37,339 nt of DNA from an uncultured Gammaproteobacteria bacterium (GTDB taxonomy: Bacteria > Pseudomonadota > Gammaproteobacteria > Pseudomonadales > Porticoccaceae): assembly GCA_913060555.1 (NCBI GenBank), contig CAJXRS010000018.1, forward strand, positions 1 to 37,339, in the 5' to 3' direction. How positions within the stretch are numbered: position 1 is the first letter of the stretch; the number at the start of each line of letters is the position of its first letter. This document shows, piece after piece, positions 36,205 to 37,339 of the stretch. A program made the translations under genes and the position numbers. The notes under the pieces are model-generated. The model was given only the letters and a program-made list of their open reading frames with translations. It made no database searches and was not told where the DNA came from.

Positions 36205-36444
36205 ATGATCGAATTTCTGCTGGCCTTGTTGCTTGTCGTGCTGTTGGTCGCCGGCATGTCGATCGGCGTACTGCTGGGGCGCAAGCCCCTCTCCGGGTCC
36301 TGTGGTGGCATGGCGGCCCTGGGCATGGACCTCAATTGCGATATCTGTGGTGGAGATGCCAGCAAATGCGAGGAAGTGGGGGAAACGGGGTCCGGGGGCG
36401 GTGAGCGCAACCTGGCGTACGATGCCGTGCGGCGGCGGTCTTGA
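36205..36444 (+). CDS. nqrM: NqrM, Na+-NQR maturation protein
   Basis: 79-residue small membrane protein of the DUF539/NqrM family, required in Vibrio to build the iron centre of NqrD/E. One N-terminal helix (FLLALLLVVLLVAGMSIGVL, residues 4-23) is followed by four conserved cysteines: Cys33, Cys45, Cys48 and Cys55 (SCGGMAALGMDLNCDICGG). It starts 46 nt after apbE with a GAGGGGGAG ribosome-binding sequence just upstream. Its presence makes the Nqr locus self-sufficient for both flavin and iron maturation. Confidence 0.94.
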   Translation: MIEFLLALLLVVLLVAGMSIGVLLGRKPLSGSCGGMAALGMDLNCDICGGDASKCEEVGETGSGGGERNLAYDAVRRRS

Positions 36445-36458
36445 TCCCGGGGGTTGTC

Positions 36459-36478
36459 CGGAGGCCCGCAGCCTCAGG
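36459..36478. terminator. Hairpin between convergent nqrM and the small secreted-protein gene
   Basis: CCGGAGGC (from 36459) can pair with GCCTCAGG (36471-36478) with one mismatch around a short CCGCA loop. It lies just after nqrM and overlaps the stop of the opposing gene. It may end both transcripts; no U-run is visible. Confidence 0.3.
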
Positions 36479-36779
36479 GTCTTACGGGAGCCGGTTGCGC
36501 GGAACCCTTGAGCACCGCGTGGAGTACCAGATCACCTTCGAAGTAGACCCGGTAGTTCTCGTAATCCCAGGAGGAAATCGGCGGATCGCCCACCGCGGGG
36601 AGTTCTCCTCGCGGGTTGCCGAAACGGGCGCGGACCTGGGCCTTGGTCATGCCCCGCGGCGGGGTCTGAAGCACCTGTTTTTCGGCGGCTTGCTGCCCAA
36701 CGGGTACGCGGATCACCTCGGCGAAGGTGGGGGCCGAGGCAATGGTCGCGATCAGTGCGATTATGGTGAAGACTTTCAT
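36474..36779 (-). CDS. Small secreted protein with a BamE/SmpA-like motif
   Basis: 101 residues, predicted periplasmic. The signal peptide MKVFTIIALIATIASAPTFA is followed by a short linker and one domain. GMTKAQVRARFGNP resembles the conserved GMTxxQVxxxLGxP turn of BamE/SmpA-type beta-strand domains. SSWDYENYRVYFEGDLVLHAV supplies the following strands (read in two blocks, SSWDYENYRVYF and EGDLVLHAVL). It lacks the lipobox cysteine of BamE, so it is probably soluble. The frame is open further upstream to 36926, but only ATG 36779 opens a signal peptide, and it has a well placed -10 box. Its function is unknown; homologues are annotated as hypothetical in pseudomonads. Confidence 0.75.
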   Translation of the reverse strand: MKVFTIIALIATIASAPTFAEVIRVPVGQQAAEKQVLQTPPRGMTKAQVRARFGNPRGELPAVGDPPISSWDYENYRVYFEGDLVLHAVLKGSAQPAPVRP

Positions 36780-36821
36780 CTCGGTGTGCGGCGCCGCCGA
36801 TCCAGCCATGAGCTCAGGCCG

Positions 36822-36827
36822 ATTATA
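36822..36827 (-). promoter_or_regulatory. Consensus -10 box for the small secreted-protein gene
   Basis: A perfect TATAAT is read on the minus strand (36827 to 36822), about 43 nt before the ATG at 36779. A clear -35 is not seen. On the plus strand the same divergent region has TATATT (36848-36853), a possible -10 for lolC, also without a good -35. Confidence 0.45.
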
Positions 36828-36916
36828 GAGGCCCGCGGCCGGGAAAGTATATTCCGGCGGCACACCAGTGCCGCGATGAGGTTGGCCGCCGGCGCGCGGC
36901 GTTCGCGAATCCTCCG

Positions 36917-37289
36917 ATGAGCGCACGCTTGGCGGCCTTCGTCGGCCTCAGGTATGCCTGGCGCAGCCGCGGCCAGGGCTACCTTTCCTTCGTGTCCGGC
37001 TTCGCACTGGTGGCCATGGCATTGGGGGTGCTGGTATTGATCCTGGTGCTGTCGGTGATGAACGGCTTCGAAGGCGAGATCCGCCAGCGTATGCTCGAGA
37101 TCGTGCCCCATGCTTCCCTGGCACCCGTGGGTGGACTCGCGGACTGGCAATCCCTGCGTACGGTCTCTTTGCCGGACGGCATCTCGGCGGCGCCCTATGT
37201 CGAGGGCCAGGCGCTGATCGGCTTTGCGGGTGACTCTGTGCCCGCGGTGGTCTACGGACTCGAACCCCAGGTTCTGGGCGATCGTCTGG
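36917..37289 (+). CDS. lolC: Lipoprotein-releasing ABC transporter permease LolC/LolE, 5' part
   Basis: First 124 codons of the inner-membrane permease that, with LolD, extracts outer-membrane lipoproteins for LolA. The N-terminal FVGLRYAWRSRGQGYLSFVS is followed by the first membrane helix (ALVAMALGVLVLILVLSVM) and the signature VLSVMNGFEGEIRQRMLEI. The periplasmic domain begins at VPHASLAPVG and reaches VVYGLEPQ. LolC and LolE are paralogous; the match to LolC is better, but the rest is missing. Natural sequence ends at 37289, where an adapter begins; the frame stays open through the adapter, producing false residues. No good ribosome-binding site precedes the ATG. Confidence 0.85.
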
Positions 37290-37339
37290 CTGTCTCTTAT
37301 ACACATCTCCGAGCCCACGAGACTAGGCATGATCTCGTA
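37290..37339 (+). other. Illumina Nextera adapter with index: sequencing artefact
   Basis: 37290-37308 is CTGTCTCTTATACACATCT, the 19-bp Tn5 mosaic end. 37309-37323 is CCGAGCCCACGAGAC, the Nextera read-2 side adapter. 37324-37331 is TAGGCATG, which equals the Nextera N706 i7 index. 37332-37339 is ATCTCGTA, the start of the P7 flow-cell sequence. The order is exactly that of read-through at a fragment end, so these 50 bases are not genomic. Confidence 0.97.

Noticed and set aside
36776-37330. Minus-strand open frame beginning within the last bases, with an SEMCIRD peptide
   Set aside because: Its start and first residues are translated from the Nextera adapter and index; the rest is antisense to lolC.

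Overview
The window is a GC-rich (by eye about 65 %), densely coding piece of a bacterial chromosome. Gene content and order point to a non-enteric gammaproteobacterium, most like a Chromatiales or pseudomonad-type lineage. The clues are the aspS-yebC-ruvCAB-ybgC-tolQRAB-pal-cpoB-queE-queC-tRNA-Lys run, which closely resembles the Pseudomonas order; divergent bepA and perM, as in E. coli; a homodimeric-type AceE; a long Pseudomonas-type GAPDH; and a complete Na+-NQR. This placement is inference from protein families; no 16S rRNA gene is present.

Layout. 1-1634 (minus): the 5' part of proS preceded by an HU-like protein with a basic tail. 1926-7096: fmdB-type zinc ribbon, aspS, yebC, ruvC, ruvA, ruvB. 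7093-12300: ybgC and the whole Tol-Pal envelope system with cpoB. 12445-13915: queE, queC and tRNA-Lys(UUU). 14057-17577: nadA, a convergent nitroreductase, then a MaoC hydratase / CoA-ester lyase / CDGSH trio. 17650-23240: bepA (minus) divergent from an AI-2E/PerM permease and a pitrilysin-type protease. 23387-29113: pyruvate dehydrogenase E1 and E2 without E3, then a 485-residue GAPDH. 29288-36444: nqrABCDEF, apbE, nqrM. 36474-37289: a small secreted BamE-like protein (minus) and the start of lolC.

How the genes work together. Most of the window is core metabolism and envelope maintenance: translation and Holliday-junction processing, outer-membrane integrity (Tol-Pal, BepA, probably LolC), queuosine precursor and NAD synthesis, acetyl-CoA production, and a sodium-pumping NADH dehydrogenase. 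The Nqr locus carries its own cofactor-maturation genes: ApbE for FMN attachment to NqrB and NqrC, and NqrM for the NqrD/E iron centre. Genes are tightly packed, with stop/start overlaps and many TTG or GTG starts.

I found no phage, insertion sequence, CRISPR array, defence island or clearly new system. The strongest anomaly is technical: the last 50 bases (37290-37339) are an Illumina Nextera adapter with an index, so the natural sequence ends at 37289 inside lolC. The least understood biological items are the MaoC/lyase/CDGSH trio, the tailed HU protein and the secreted BamE-like protein.
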